From Bryoerythrophyllum caledonicum (taxonomy: Eukaryota > Streptophyta > Bryopsida > Pottiales > Pottiaceae), in contig OZ020517.1 in the NCBI GenBank assembly GCA_963971425.1, positions 11,534,501 through 11,598,500 on the forward strand: DNA of 64,000 nt, read 5' to 3'. Of the stretch, positions 32,981 to 45,135 are shown one piece after another. The position numbers were made by a program, and so were the translations under genes. The stretch's first letter is position 1. Every line of letters starts with the position of its first letter. The notes below the pieces were generated by a model. The model had not been told where the DNA came from. It worked only from the letters and a program-made list of their open reading frames with translations, and did no database searches.

Positions 32981-34950
32981 GAGAGTTTGTCGCGGTCTTG
33001 GGAGGCGTTCTACAAACCCCGCCCCTACAATGAAAGGCCCAGCTTCCCTTGACCATGGATGAACCAAAAATCTCATCCACTCATCCATCCACAACTTCAG
33101 ATGATAGTCACCCGGAATGAAATACCGGATCATGAACTGCCTGATTTTAATGTGGATTTCTCCACAATCATGGTTCTTGCACTTGCCACCGTAAGGTCTT
33201 TATTTGCAGGCCATTGAAAGCTGGGCCTGTCCTGGCAATCACGACTTTGAGTGTGTACTTGCACTGTACAGTACATAACATTGCTCGTTGTGAGCCAGTT
33301 CATTTCATGATGATGATGATGGTGAGGTTGAATTTATTTGTCTTCAAGCTACCGTCATGCCTTGCAGCTTTTATCCCAGGCAAGTGGGGGCGAGAGATTG
33401 TGCAAAACGGGATTTGATGGAAATTCCAACAACTCTCATATGTTTTGGCATCAAAAATAGCTTTAAGTAGCATAGCTTTTTCATCTGATGTTGGATTTAG
33501 AAAAAAACAAATGTATGCTAAAGCAGCTCTTAGAAGTGCCCATCTATTCGACGTGTTCATTGTCCTGTACATAACTAATTCAAAATGAAGACGGTCCAAA
33601 CATTTTGGAAAATTCAAGGGATTTGTCTAAAGTCATACCCATGTAATGCCAAGGTCATACCCATGTAATGCCAAGGTCATACCCATGTAATATATAGGTG
33701 ATACTCATGTAATACCTAGGTAATACATGTTGTGTCCGATGCACTATGAAAAAATAATTTGTTTGGCTAGGAGTGTCCAAAGTCGACCAATGCATATGGT
33801 GTAGTAAAGAATCTCAAAGAGAATTGTTGAGAATCAACACAAAACAACTTACATACATTCTTAAATAACCTAATTTCGGGACATTTGGTCCATTTGGGGT
33901 TGATTTGGATTTTTTCAACTATCGGAAACGAGGGTTGTCTAGGAAGCTTATTTAGATAGAAAAATCATTCACATAGTTTGAAAGAGTGAAGCATTTGTTC
34001 CTTTGAATTAGTGAGAGATGAAGATTATTGCACTATAAATACATAACATAGTCTTTCAAACCACATGATAAATTTTGAAATAAATATGTATGAAGTAAAA
34101 AGAAGAAAAAGGCACCTAAGATTCATAGCATAACATGAGCTCTCCTTCCAAGCTCTCAAATGCTGCTAAAACTACTTGTAACTTGGCTTACGAGATCATC
34201 AAACTCTTCCACATATAAAAGATAGTTAAAGTAAACAAAGTGATTCATTTGAGGCGTGATGAGCGACAGCTACAACCACCTCTGTTCGCGTGAACAATCA
34301 CGGGTTAAACCTCAAGTGAATCACAAGAATTTGCACTAAATCAAAATCACATGCTAGAGAATAAAAACGCATTCACCAATGTAACATTCTGTGAAAATAT
34401 CTGATCCTAGACAAATTTCAAACGAAGAAACAAAACGAAACCCAAGAAGAAAAAGGCCACATTGGGAGTCTCAAAAAGGGCAGCAAGTGACAGACGAACT
34501 GTTCAAATAGCTGCTTCTGGGACAAATGATAGGATTGAAAAACTGCAGACCTCTGATGGCCTTCTCCAACTTGGATGCCTGGTAATAGCTTCCCAATTTA
34601 GCTGGACAACGTTTTCTGGAGGAGTTACGAATGGCCAGACAAACCTGTCATGAAAATGATGTGGGACATTTTGATTGCATAGTAAAATGATGCGGCTTAC
34701 ATACTTTGAAACTTTCGAAAGGTGACACAAACCCCACCTTGCAACTCTCAATATTCGTCTACGAAATGATGTCTCATATGTACGTGCACTCCGTGGCTTC
34801 ACACTTCGTGTAAGTCATGTCCACATGCATTCGCATTCGCATCCCTGCCATGCACAAACAACCAATTTAACATTCTTCTTCCAGGGAAACTGAAGAACTG
34901 AGGCCAAAACTTTGAGTAAAAATCTCACCTGTCAAAACTGAGAAATTTGT
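32981..34950. other. Intergenic downstream of CYP40, no gene seen
   Basis: Contains a decayed reversed copy of the intron MITE family at about 34085-34215 (CCTAAGATTCATAGCATAAC, CATGAGCTCTCCTTCC) and the repeat at 34745-34855 shared with 19440-19535. A (GAT)n-like ATGATGATGATGATGG run is at 33308. No coding support. Confidence 0.4.
33630..33728 (+). repeat. 22-bp tandem repeat, about four units
   Basis: GTCATACCCATGTAATGCCAAG repeats about three times and decays into GTGATACTCATGTAATACC. Confidence 0.8.
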
Positions 34951-37864
34951 CTATGCGAACATTCGGGCATAGGACTTCTTCTCTTTGTCATTTCGCTCTT
35001 GGATCTGGAAAGATGGAACCAAGTTAGCAAGCGAAAAGATAAATATACTCCACATTGATGAGCAAAACTCCGCCTCAAGGTAGATGATTATGCGAAAAAG
35101 AATCATTCCTTTGTACTTGACTTGGTTGAAGCATCAGATGAACCTACCTTCTTCCTGACAGCTGCAAGCTCTCTCTTGATTCCCGCTGCATACGTATGAA
35201 TCAAAAAATGTCGTCAGACATTTTCATGTTGAAAAACAAAACCCAGAGAACAGTGAATATACTTACAGTCGTTTGGTTCAATGTTTGAGGCTTTCGTTAA
35301 ACTCATCAATGCTGAATCGATATCACCCATCGCCAAATGAGCCTGCGGAATAGATAGAACTCAGTATCGCTTCAGATACTGCAAATTTTGCATACTAAAG
35401 ATATGACTTATCAGCAGAGCACTAACCTGGCCTTGACGAAAGAGAGCTTTCACGTTATCTACTCCAGTTTGCATCGCATACTCGCAATCAGTCAAGGCGC
35501 CATGAGGGTCGTCGAGCTTCAACTTGCATGCCTGTCACCACCACCACCAATCTCAACATCAATTCACATGCCCTGAAACATGGTTGTAAAACTTGCAAAA
35601 CAATTGTCATTTCCAGGTGTTCCTTCAAAAGGGAAGTCAAGAAGAGTTACTCACAGCACTATTGGTCAAAATGAGTGACTTAGTCTTCCGTAGCGAATTG
35701 CTTCTTGCTGCACGTACAACAGCCACATATCAGCCATAAAATTAAAATAAAAAACGGAAGTCCCGATATATAACTTGAAAAATTCCATTACTTACTTTCA
35801 TCAAGCTCCTCCTTCTCCCAACACACATCCAGGTAACGCAGAGCCTTCCGGTACTTCCTTAGTGCGGTCTTGTAATCCCCTTTCTGCTTGGAAACACACT
35901 AACAAGGTCACGCTATGACCACAAAAACACGCTCTACAACAGCAAAGATTCCAGAATGGAACAAAAAAGACGGAACCATTAAAGAGGGTGGTCAAAGAAA
36001 TCACCTTAAAATAATCGTTGCCATAGCTGCGTGCAGAGTCGACTGCTGCCTCCCAAAACGCTGCATCGGCTGGCTGCGAGTCCAAGTCTGAAGGCCAATC
36101 CGGATACTTATCCCCGTCTTGAGTGAACCCTGGAACATACACATTATCAAAACATGTATTAGAGACATCCTTGAAGGTTGGGAGTTAGACAGCGAGAACC
36201 AGGATTTTGGCAAATACAAGGCAACATTCCAGGACCATCAAAGCTACCATAGATATTAACAGTGGAATAAGCATCGTGCAATCTTGCCATCAATAGAGAG
36301 CAACATAAACAATTGATGCCTAATCAAACTCACACAGGCAGCATACTTTTGACATACCTACGACGCCATCATCAGCGCCTTCAGGGAGCTCTCCACAGTC
36401 CTCAATGCGCACATCAAGCAAGGGCAAGTTGGTGTCCGGGTCCACAGGCTGGTGTTCAATGGAGCGCACAACGCCCATGCCCTTGAGGATCTTCCCAAAC
36501 ACGACATGCTTCCCGTCCAGGTGCGGGGTGCGGTTAGTGGTGATAAAGAACTGGGAGCCGTTGGTGTTAGGTCCAGCGTTGGCCATGGATAGGACGCCCT
36601 TGCGCTCATGCTTCATCTGGAAGTTCTCGTCCTCAAAGTTCTTACCGTAGATGGACTCGCCGCCCGTGCCGTTGGCATTCTCGAAGTCGCCCCCTTGGAT
36701 CATGAAGCCTTTGATCACTCTATGCAGAATCGTGCCCTGGTGGAAGGACAGCATCGCCATACAGGATCACAAGCTGGTCAGTCTCACGGCCTGCAGACAA
36801 TGGAAGACTTTAACCAACCACAGCTCAACAACAGCACCAGCAACAGTCTCTCCTCTCATGGACTTGCCCCAATCATAACCAGAAAAAAGGCCCAAAAGTT
36901 TACAGTGTCTGCATTGAAATGGAGATTTTAACGATCTTCATTCAACAATATGCTCTGCTCATGGACTTGCCCCAATAACAAGAATAAAAACGGGATTCGA
37001 AACTATGTCTACGTTGTAATTCTCTTCCTTCTTAAGAAAGAGAAGTGAGGAGTTCTAAATTCTCGCTCTCTCAAACACGAGAAAATTCTCATACTAGTTT
37101 CAGAGCCTGCATACAATGGAGAACTTTTACCATGCATAAAACAACAGCACCATTCTCTCCTCATGTACTTGACGCTCGAAGGGGCTTAAAGCCGTACAGT
37201 GTCGCAAAGCAAATTCTCTTACTTCTCGAATAAAATGAGTGAAAGGCAATAACTCTCCCTCTCACAAAGCCTGCATACAACAGAAGACTCTAACCACCTA
37301 CAAACAACATCATCCCCTGCTCAATGGCACCAAAATATTAAAAAATGATAACTGCACAAAACTTCAGCATCGAAAATTCTCTTCCTTCACTAGAAGGATA
37401 AGTAAGAAGTTTCAAATTCTCACTCTCAAAGGGACCAAAACTCTCAAAACCTGCATGCCAAGGAAGACTTTAAACTTCCTCAAAAAAAAAAAACAGCAAT
37501 GTAAATTCTCTCCATTCTCGAGCAAGCAGTTTCTGAATTCTTCCTCTCTCAAAAGACACACCGAAAACTCACATATCAAGAACAAGGCAAGTGATCAATA
37601 ATCCCGGAGGTAATCGGTAATTCAAGGTAATCACAGCATCGAGAGGCGTACTTTGTAATGCAGCGGCCGCCCGGACACAGGCCCGACGCCGTTCTCTCCG
37701 GTGCACAAACAGCGGAAATTCTCCGCAGTCCGGGGCACCACGTCCGCGAACAGCTCAACCACGATCCGCCCCTCCAGGTCGCCGCCTATACTGATGTCCA
37801 AGAACACCTTCGGGTTGCTGCTGCTCTTCACGTCCATCGCAGCTCCTCCCGCCTCTCCACTCAT
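34951..37864 (-). CDS. CYP40: Cyclophilin 40 (peptidyl-prolyl isomerase with TPR domain), nine exons
   Basis: Exons in transcript order are 37864-37652, 36736-36358, 36129-36005, 35883-35796, 35707-35655, 35531-35427, 35342-35267, 35185-35148 and 35004-34951. All introns are GT-AG, phases agree, and the product is 376 codons, close to Arabidopsis CYP40 (SQUINT, about 361). The cyclophilin domain is complete: [55 protein letters not shown] and [10 protein letters not shown]. His replaces the Trp of cyclophilin A in the last motif, as is usual in CYP40 and linked to weak cyclosporin binding. The TPR part follows: [43 protein letters not shown] and [18 protein letters not shown]. The protein ends [11 protein letters not shown]. 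In this family the TPRs bind the C-terminal EEVD of Hsp90, and in plants SQUINT supports AGO1 loading; both are family knowledge. The ATG at 37864 precedes [12 protein letters not shown]; the in-frame region upstream has no other good start. Confidence 0.95.
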
Positions 37865-39444
37865 CTTCCTCCTCGTCCAGATCACACAAACTCACCTCTC
37901 CGAACTACTATTTTCCTCCAAACTCTCGAAACTGTTTTTCCTCCAACACTCTCACCTCTCCAATCCTTTTTTTTCTCCCTCAAAGGATTCCTAACAATAC
38001 TAAAACACAGCACAGGGCAAACTTAACCTAAAAGAACCTCCAGACCTAGGTTTCTCAAGAAGATCAACTCCGAAGCTGGTTTCGAAGAGAGTTCCTCCAA
38101 GTTCGAGCGAGAGACGCGTGAATCTCAAGTTGCTTGCTCTACTTGTTCATCTACTTCATCCACTACTTGTTTTTCTCTCTGGTTTTTCTCTTCTCATCAC
38201 AACATTTTCCACACTCATCTGTTATATTTTCCGCCGCCAAAACCTCTGGAACTCTCTGAACAAATCCTCACCGGTGCCTTGCAAGCCGGCAGATGATCAA
38301 GCTCTCACAACGAGCACTCCATTTCCGGAAAGCAAACAAACAAGTACAAACAAAAAACAAGCAAAAAAAATCCTCCAGAGACGCAGAATTCAGCGAAACC
38401 GTTACGAATCATGGCACCATTTCTGGTAGATTCCAGGGAGAACATGTTCGCCCCGGCGACATGCATTTAGGATTCCGTATCGCACCTTTGGGTATCCATG
38501 CGCGAATGCGGGAAGACGACGGTTCCGGCCGGAATTGGCGCGGAGCGGGACGTGGAATAGTCGTGAGCGTCGGAACCGGCAAGCAGCGTGCGTGGACGGA
38601 TGACGTTCCCGGATGGAAACGTCGTGGTACGAGTTTTGAACTAACTCGTGAAAAGCGGCGGATGGAGTACGCGGGTGAGCCTCTAAGGGAACCTCTTGAA
38701 CGGGAACTGGGAACTTGTTCGCATGTGTGGCTCTTGGGGGGGGATTTAAAATGTTTTTTTTGTCTTGGGGAGGGGGTCAATTGGATGAGGGCATGATAGG
38801 ATTGAGTGGGGAATTTTGATATGGAATCCAGGGGGCTATTCTTGTTATTCTTTTCTCTACATGCCGTCTTTGTCTTTCTCTACGGATTGAGTCGTCATGC
38901 AACCGAAAAAAAAAAAAAACGTTCCCTCAAGTGGTCGGGTTTTGGGGCTCATCATTATTTGAGGGTAAAATAGTGGATGCATGTACACAGGCATGCAGCA
39001 CACCCACCATAGTTGCATCAGCATTTGGAAGGTTGATGGCCAAGCTAACAAATTCGTAGAGAGATTTCAAGCATCTTCATCATTCCTTGCAACCATTGGT
39101 ACGGATTTTAGCATGAAATGCGCAACTGCTATTGGACATGTTGGTAAAAAGTCTACGGCTTCCCATCGTACGCCTGCGCCAAAACCATGATCGTTATTTT
39201 AATCATACGCCTGTGTCAAAACCATGATCATATTTTTTAACGCGTTAGTAGGTCCTAGCAGCAGTCAATGGACGTGAACTTTTAATGTACTGTATGTACC
39301 GGCCGCTGTGCAAAAAGCCGGATTTGGGTGTGATTTCATTGCACACCATTCACTTCCAAGTCAGGTGCATTCTCTCACTCAAAGGGGTGCAGTAATAACG
39401 TCTGCCCCACAGTTTAGGGCTGCCATAGCCTGCTTTTGTCATGA
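37865..39444. promoter_or_regulatory. Upstream region of CYP40 with a GC-rich block
   Basis: A CT-rich leader lies at 37870-38000. A clearly GC-rich, CpG-rich block at about 38420-38700 stands out from its AT-rich surroundings and may be promoter DNA or the first exon of an unrecognised plus-strand gene; I could not support coding. A 37-bp imperfect duplication (CGCCTG-G-CAAAACCATGATC) is at 39171-39232. Confidence 0.35.
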
Positions 39445-39795
39445 TTAACCCTTAAATGTCAGTTGGGAACCGTACATAGGCACATATTTTACTATGTAGA
39501 ATACCAAAACATGTATTAAAAGTAAACCAAGACTAGATTGATGATTCTCCAACTAACATCTTTCATTTGTAGGTCGTTTCAATCAATCTAAACCTTATTA
39601 TGTTCAAATATGACACCATACATGTAGAATATTGTAGCCACTACTCTTTACTTGTGTCAAAAAGTCTGCCTGGTCCCTGGTTTTGTTCTCTCCCTTCCCT
39701 TTGCAGTAAAGTTTCTCTTAACTTGTGTCAAATAAAAAAATAAAAAAATATTGTAGCCACTACAGTAGTGACACCTTCTGATTTTTAAGGGTTAA
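39445..39795. mobile_element. piggyBac-like MITE family B, copy 1
   Basis: TTAA-CCCTTAAATGTCAG at the left and GATTTTTAAGGG-TTAA at the right. The body has ACATCTTTCATTTGTAGGTC and GTAGAATATTGTAGCCACTA, shared with 43587-43802 and 57590-57824. This copy is longer through an internal duplication around ATTGTAGCCACTAC and CTTGTGTCAAA. Confidence 0.75.
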
Positions 39796-40680
39796 TTACT
39801 GACTTTATCCACCCCCAATCCCAAGAGAAAAAATTATTTTTATCACTACGATGAAAATCTCAATTTTATAACCATTCATAAATTGAGATTCTCATCATAA
39901 TAATAAAAATTATTTAAGTTAAATCAATAACCATGATGATAATAATAATAACAAAAATAACTGTTAGTTACACAAGTTGGCATGCTTGTCCTTACTCTCT
40001 GATTAGCGATTCCACCACTTTTGTACTGTGACGTCACTTTTCTTAAAGTGCCCATATGACTCAGCCGCTATAAAGTTGTCTGTATTTACAATAAGTGTAA
40101 AATTAAATAAAGCTCGGTTGCAAATTCTCTAAAATAACTTCAGATGCAGAAATAATTGCCATTTTAAACTCCAAAATGGATTGTATTCCGGCTTTACACC
40201 CAATTAAAGAGTCTTTAATATCTACACCAATGATAATTATCTGATTTTCAAGCCATTATAGTATGATCTCCTTGAACCGCAACACGCTGTATATACCATT
40301 CATGTTTATTTTAATTTAATTTTGGAATAATCCTTTTCATTAAAATTATGTTCTGCTGCCAATTTTTCCCTTAGATTATGAACATTATGACATTAACAAA
40401 TTATTTTAATTTTGAATTTAAAAGTGGGTATAATGTGTATAGGACCATTCCTTACGAGAAGGCCATTTTTTTTACCACTTCAAGCTGTGTATTTAACAAA
40501 AAAAATTGAATAATTCTTCATGCTGATAATACAATTTTACAGTATCTGGGTTACGATCCTATGGTTGGAAATGGAAATAAAACATTTTTCTTCAACCTAT
40601 TCTAAGTGTAGTTTTAATACGCTTCTGGTGAGGAATAGTTGTCAAATTTTTAGGGTTTGATATGAACAATTGTAAAGATT
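39796..40680. other. AT-rich intergenic, no gene seen
   Basis: Very AT-rich with short ATAAT and AAAAT runs; no ORF or repeat of note. Confidence 0.4.
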
Positions 40681-41650
40681 AAAAAGAAGAATTCATGTCC
40701 TTGAAGGGGGGCTGGAGTGAATAAAGTGTCTATTTGTTCCACCCCTAAACCCATGTCCACCCGACATAGTATGGAACTACTCCCTCCTCACAAGTGTAGA
40801 CACTATGTAACCAGTAATCGGGAACCAGGGACCAACCAAACCAATTCCAAGAAATGATCTCTAGGAGAGGTTGGTTATTTTTAAGTTTCCGTTTGAGTAG
40901 AAGTATGGACATTGCATGTCAGATAGCAATGGTGTTGATTTTTGTGAATGTTTAATTGGATTAATGAGGATATTGAATATTTTTTCAAAACTTTTCATAG
41001 AAGGGATAAAGGTAGTAGCTCTAGCTCCAACGGTAATGACAATAAGGGGGTCAACTTTCCATCCAAGATTTGCAATGTCATTAGTAAGTGGTTGGTATTT
41101 TTTTATTTTTTTTAATTACTTATGGGGGAAATTTGTCATTACAGTATTTGAATTCAATAAATTAAATAATAAGGTTTTTATTTTTGTGGTCTAAATGGGG
41201 GTCTTTATATGGTAGTCCTTTGATGCATAGTATGTTTGGTTTAGATCTGGCATTACAATGACATCTTTGGATTCCACATGTGCATGGAAGTAGCCATGGA
41301 CAAACCATGTTTTCTTGTTGGTTGTTGTCAAAGGTTCCGGCGTTCATAAATATGAAGCATTGGAATTTGTATGAGGATACAAGTATGTTTCCGATTTCCC
41401 ATACGGCTTTATTGTGCCTTTTGACAAATAGGGAGTGTATGTGATGGTTTTGGCATTTGAGGGGTACATTTAGCCATGTGCCTAGTTCTGTGGAGGTGCA
41501 TATTGGGCATGTTATGGTTGGAAATTGTTCTATTCCAAAGAAGAGTTGTTTGCAGGCATTCGCCAAGAAGTTCTTGTGGAGGTGCATATTGGGCATGTTA
41601 TGGTTGGAAATTGTTCTATTCCAAATAAGAGTTGTTTGCAGGCATTCGCC
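40681..41650 (-). mobile_element. 5'-truncated LINE fragment (RNase H-distal coding end and 3' UTR)
   Basis: Minus-strand translation gives KQLFFGIEQFPTITCPICTS, HIHSLFVKRHNKAVWEI, CPWLLPCTCGIQRCHCN and NILCIKGLPYKD, matching the C-terminal end of the LINE at 22 kb. The R tail follows at 40681-40830 with AAGAAGAA at its end. An 86-bp tandem duplication (units from 41491 and 41577) repeats GGAGGTGCATATTGGGCATG. Unlike the large copy, it keeps the CPIC motif. It is decayed. Confidence 0.85.
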
Positions 41651-42001
41651 AAGGAGAAGAACTATGGTTTCCGAAGGAGACCGGCGTGAATGTAGTGTTT
41701 GTTCATTCTCTTCACTAAACATATGGCCACGGGACATTGGCTAGTGCAATAGAACTACTCCTCCCTCTTGAGGGTAAACACTTTTCTACACTAAGTGCTT
41801 CCCTACACTAATTGCCTTAGAGACAACCGACATGTCATCTCCCAAAGGGCTTTGAGGGTCCCCATACAACAAGACCTTGGGACCCCCCACCATAATTGGG
41901 TGGACTATGGTGGTAGGCACCACGTCGGCAATAGGACTTGAACTCGCAACCACCTCATCAGTGTGCCATGACCCAAACCACTACACCAAGGCCGTGGTGC
42001 C
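41651..42001 (-). mobile_element. tRNA-headed SINE sharing its 3' tail with the LINE
   Basis: On the minus strand the head begins near GGCACCACGGCC. Box A TGGTGTAGTGG (41988-41978) and box B GAGTTCAAGTCC (41945-41934) are about 33 bases apart, the normal spacing for a Pol III promoter. A body of about 150 bases (ATGGGGACCCTCAAAGCCC, GATGACATGTCGGTTGTC) leads into the R tail (GTGTTTACCCTC...ACATTCACGCC) and ends GTTCTTCTCC. The same body and tail without the head are at 56781-57020. The tail equals that of the LINE, the arrangement known for SINEs mobilised by a partner LINE. Confidence 0.82.
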
Positions 42002-42367
42002 TTCAAGGCATTCCCCAAATATTGTCCAATATGAATTTTGATAAGGCATGTTTTTTGTGAATCTCTGATTGTGGGATTTTTCCAAAAGTTTGTAGAGAAT
42101 CGTAAAGATACTTATCATGTAATAGAACTTTGAGAAGCATAATTGGTATAATGGTAAATGTTGTTCAAAGCCATATAGTTTCCTCTTATATAATTTACAA
42201 TACTTTAAAATTATAAGTGTTTCCCTTTTGAACACAAGGCTTGGACTTCGCACAAATAGTAAACTCAAGGTTGTAATATTCTACTTTGTATTTTGACATA
42301 CGGTAGTCCTCTGTACGTTAGTGCGTTCAAAGTTCACATTTTAAAGAAGGCCTTTTCCCACAGCTTG

Positions 42368-42903
42368 TTAACCCTTTAAGGACGAGAGACCTTAGGTGGT
42401 CACTTTTGGAGTAATTTGCAAATTGGTGGACCGATACTTCATCTTTGTTTGATGTGCAACCTAATTTTAAGTTACTTGGATCCTTGTTAACCCTTTAAGG
42501 ACGAGAGACCATAGGTGGTCACTTTTGGAGATTTTTGCGAATTGGTGGACCAATACTTCATCTTTGTTTGATGTGCACCTAATTTTAAGTTACTTGGATC
42601 CTTGTTAACCCTTTAAGGACGAGAGACCATAGGTGGTCACTTTTGGAGATTTTTGCGAATTGGTGGACCAATACTTCATCTTTGTTTGATGTGCACCTAA
42701 TTTTAAGTTACTTGGATCCTTGTGCTGCCAACAAATGTAGTAAGGATGTGGGATGGAGTGTGATGGCTGATCTACAGTGAGGTTTGAAGTTTGGAGATGA
42801 AATGTACCCACTGTACAGATGATGTAGTGATTAGTTGTGATAAAATGTACCCACTTGTGGCATCTCTCAGGCTTGGTTGCAAGTGTTGTCCTTTAAGGGT
42901 TAA
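42368..42903. mobile_element. piggyBac-like MITE family C with triplicated left end
   Basis: TTAA-CCCTTTAAGGACGAGAG at 42368 and GTCCTTTAAGGG-TTAA at 42903. The first 118-119 bases occur three times in tandem, each unit starting at TTAA (42368, 42487, 42605) and almost identical (CATAGGTGGTCACTTTTGGA, TTACTTGGATCCTTG). A single-unit copy is at 60888-61131. Confidence 0.85.
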
Positions 42904-43152
42904 TCAACTCCAAAAAGCAAAATTAAAACTTATACTGTTGTCATGTGTTCAAACTTTTGCCATCTCAAAAATCATGGAGGTGTGGGAATATGAAAACCTA
43001 AAACACAAAACCCAAAGTCCAAGATCAAAACTTTAACCCGTGTTGGCAAACTCTACATTGATTAGGTCAAGAGAAATACCTTGAGACACATGGAATTGAC
43101 ATTCTAGCCCAATGCCTTGCAAGTTGCCAAAGCAGAAGTTATTTGCACATAC

Positions 43153-43556
43153 TAAGGTTGGATGACCTATAACCACCAACTTAAGCTTGCTGACCTATTT
43201 ATAGCATTTGTATACGTGGTAAGAATTGTTTTGGGAATTCAAAATAGGATTTCATGAATAATGCAATTGTCGTGACCATTTATTTCTTCATATTGAAATT
43301 GCTACAAGTTTTTTAAGTGGATAGTAAGTCGTGACCCATTCTCGATATACAAAACTCTCTACTTCCACAGTAAGTTGTGCTAATGACCACTTGTGCAAGA
43401 GACTAAAAACCGAGAGCTTTGAACCAATTATAATCTAACACCCAATCATAACTGACTTTCCTAACATCTCGGAAATGGGGTGGGCGGCTGGTGGTTTTGG
43501 CCCACGTAAGATTGTTGATTCTGGGGTTGGTGGTGGTGATAGGTTATCCAACCTTA
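43153..43556 (+). mobile_element. Tc1/mariner-like MITE, copy 2 (TA target duplication)
   Basis: It starts TA-AGGTTGGATGACC and ends GGTTATCCAACCT-TA. The body matches 11090-11492 in order, with the same length within one base. It has no ORF. Confidence 0.85.
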
Positions 43557-43586
43557 TTGTGCAAAAACTCTCTGCTCACTGAAGGA

Positions 43587-43802
43587 TTAATCCTTAGTCG
43601 ACAATTGGGAACAATATCTACATGCACGTATTTTTACTATGTAGGATACAAAAATGCAGTAAAGTTTAGCGAGACTTACACCTTTAGATTAAAGATTCTT
43701 CAACAAACATCTTTCATTTGTGTATGTGAACCTAATAATGTCGAAATACGACACCATAAATGTAGAATATTGTGGCCACCAGCAGCACCTAATGATGTTT
43801 AA
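43587..43802. mobile_element. piggyBac-like MITE family B, copy 2
   Basis: TTAA at 43587 and 43799, with shared body words ACATCTTTCATTTGTG, ATGTAGAATATTGTGGCCAC. Its right TTAA is also the left TTAA of the next element. Confidence 0.65.
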
Positions 43803-44639
43803 TCCCTAAAGGACCAAGGTCCCTATAAAGGGACAATCTTGATTTTGGGGAGGTTCCTAAAATTTAAAAAATAAATCTTTTAAAATAAAATTTGTAATAC
43901 TATAATTCCTTTGATAAGAGCTATGTGGAGGTTTTTTTGTTTTTGTTTTTTTTTGGATTCATGGTTTGAAAGTTAGTACCACTCAAAGTTAAAAATGGGG
44001 ACTCCGAGGAGCTACAAAATTTTGCTAGATGTTTCTATTGACATTGAGATTCTTCATACATATAGAGAATATTATCTTCTTTAAATATGTTAAGAAAATC
44101 TTGTCTTTTGTATAAAAAGAAATTTTTAGCTCAAGTCAAACATCATTACACATTTTAGGCAAGCAAGGAAAAAAACTTCATCATTTCTACATAAACCTAG
44201 AGATCTTCATATTTTTCACTTTTTGTTCTATCAACAACAATATGTGGTAAGAACCTTCTTATTGACCGTTTGGATTATCAATCTAAAACATATTAAGTTC
44301 ACAAAAAAATAAAATGTGAATATCATGCGTAACACAATGGTAAGAGATTTAGACCTTGTATAGTGCAAAAATTTGATACCAAGTGAAGTCAAAGTCTGTT
44401 GATCCACTAAATGCAAGGAAGAAAATGAACCATTTGCTTGACTTCAAACACTATAATCTTTCAATCCATGCGGTCAAAGTTTGAAATTTTGTTAGTATTA
44501 TTCTTAGTTAAGCCTAAATTGAGATCCTACGATCAAAACTATAAATGTAAGGTTTTGTTTTCTTCCTTATTCATTGCACTAGAATCGACAATTTTGAAGT
44601 GTCTTCGGTGTGAAATTGTCACGGTCCTTTACGGGTTAA
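43799..44639. mobile_element. piggyBac-like MITE family D, copy 1
   Basis: TTAA-TCCCTAAAGGACCAAGG at the left and ACGGTCCTTTACGGG-TTAA at the right, 841 bp. Similar ends bound 60024-60836; left-end relatives start at 55662 and 63773. It is AT-rich inside, with no transposase. Confidence 0.7.
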
Positions 44640-45135
44640 CCCCCAAGAAGCCCAAAATGGGACTCCGGAGGTGCTAAAACTTAATTTGCATGAAATCTGT
44701 GAGGAATTAGGCTTCAAGATACTAGGTTCACATTTGCATTTACATTACATGAACACTCTCCAACAATTAGATCATGATTTAGATTTATAGAACTCTTGGA
44801 AAAGTTAGGAATACAATACAAAGTACATCAAATACACTAGAATACAATGAATACCATGCGACATACTATGTTGTATTTCACACACATGCACATTGATTTT
44901 GGTCTTAAATTTTGATTGAACTTTGTCTTTAAGACATTCTTCATTGTTTTTTGATTGTTGATCTCTCTCCTCACATACAAAACTTCCTTTTTGATTTGTA
45001 TAAGGTTGGAACACTTTTGTATACAATCAAGTACAGAAAAAAAAATCACCAATAATTATATATAGATATTTTCTTCACATATGATATGCCAATGCAAAGC
45101 TATCAACCTATAAGAACTACGTATAAAAAAAAGAC
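44640..45135. other. AT-rich intergenic, no gene seen
   Basis: No supportable ORF, RNA gene or repeat. Confidence 0.4.

Noticed and set aside
38293-38796. Protein gene upstream of CYP40
   Set aside because: The frame has no recognisable domain, no supported splice structure and a composition-driven sequence.
41934-41990. Functional tRNA gene
   Set aside because: The Pol III boxes are good, but no closed acceptor stem was found and the sequence continues into a SINE body and LINE tail.
42368-42725. CRISPR-like array or satellite
   Set aside because: Three 118-base units without spacers, bounded by a MITE; eukaryotic context.
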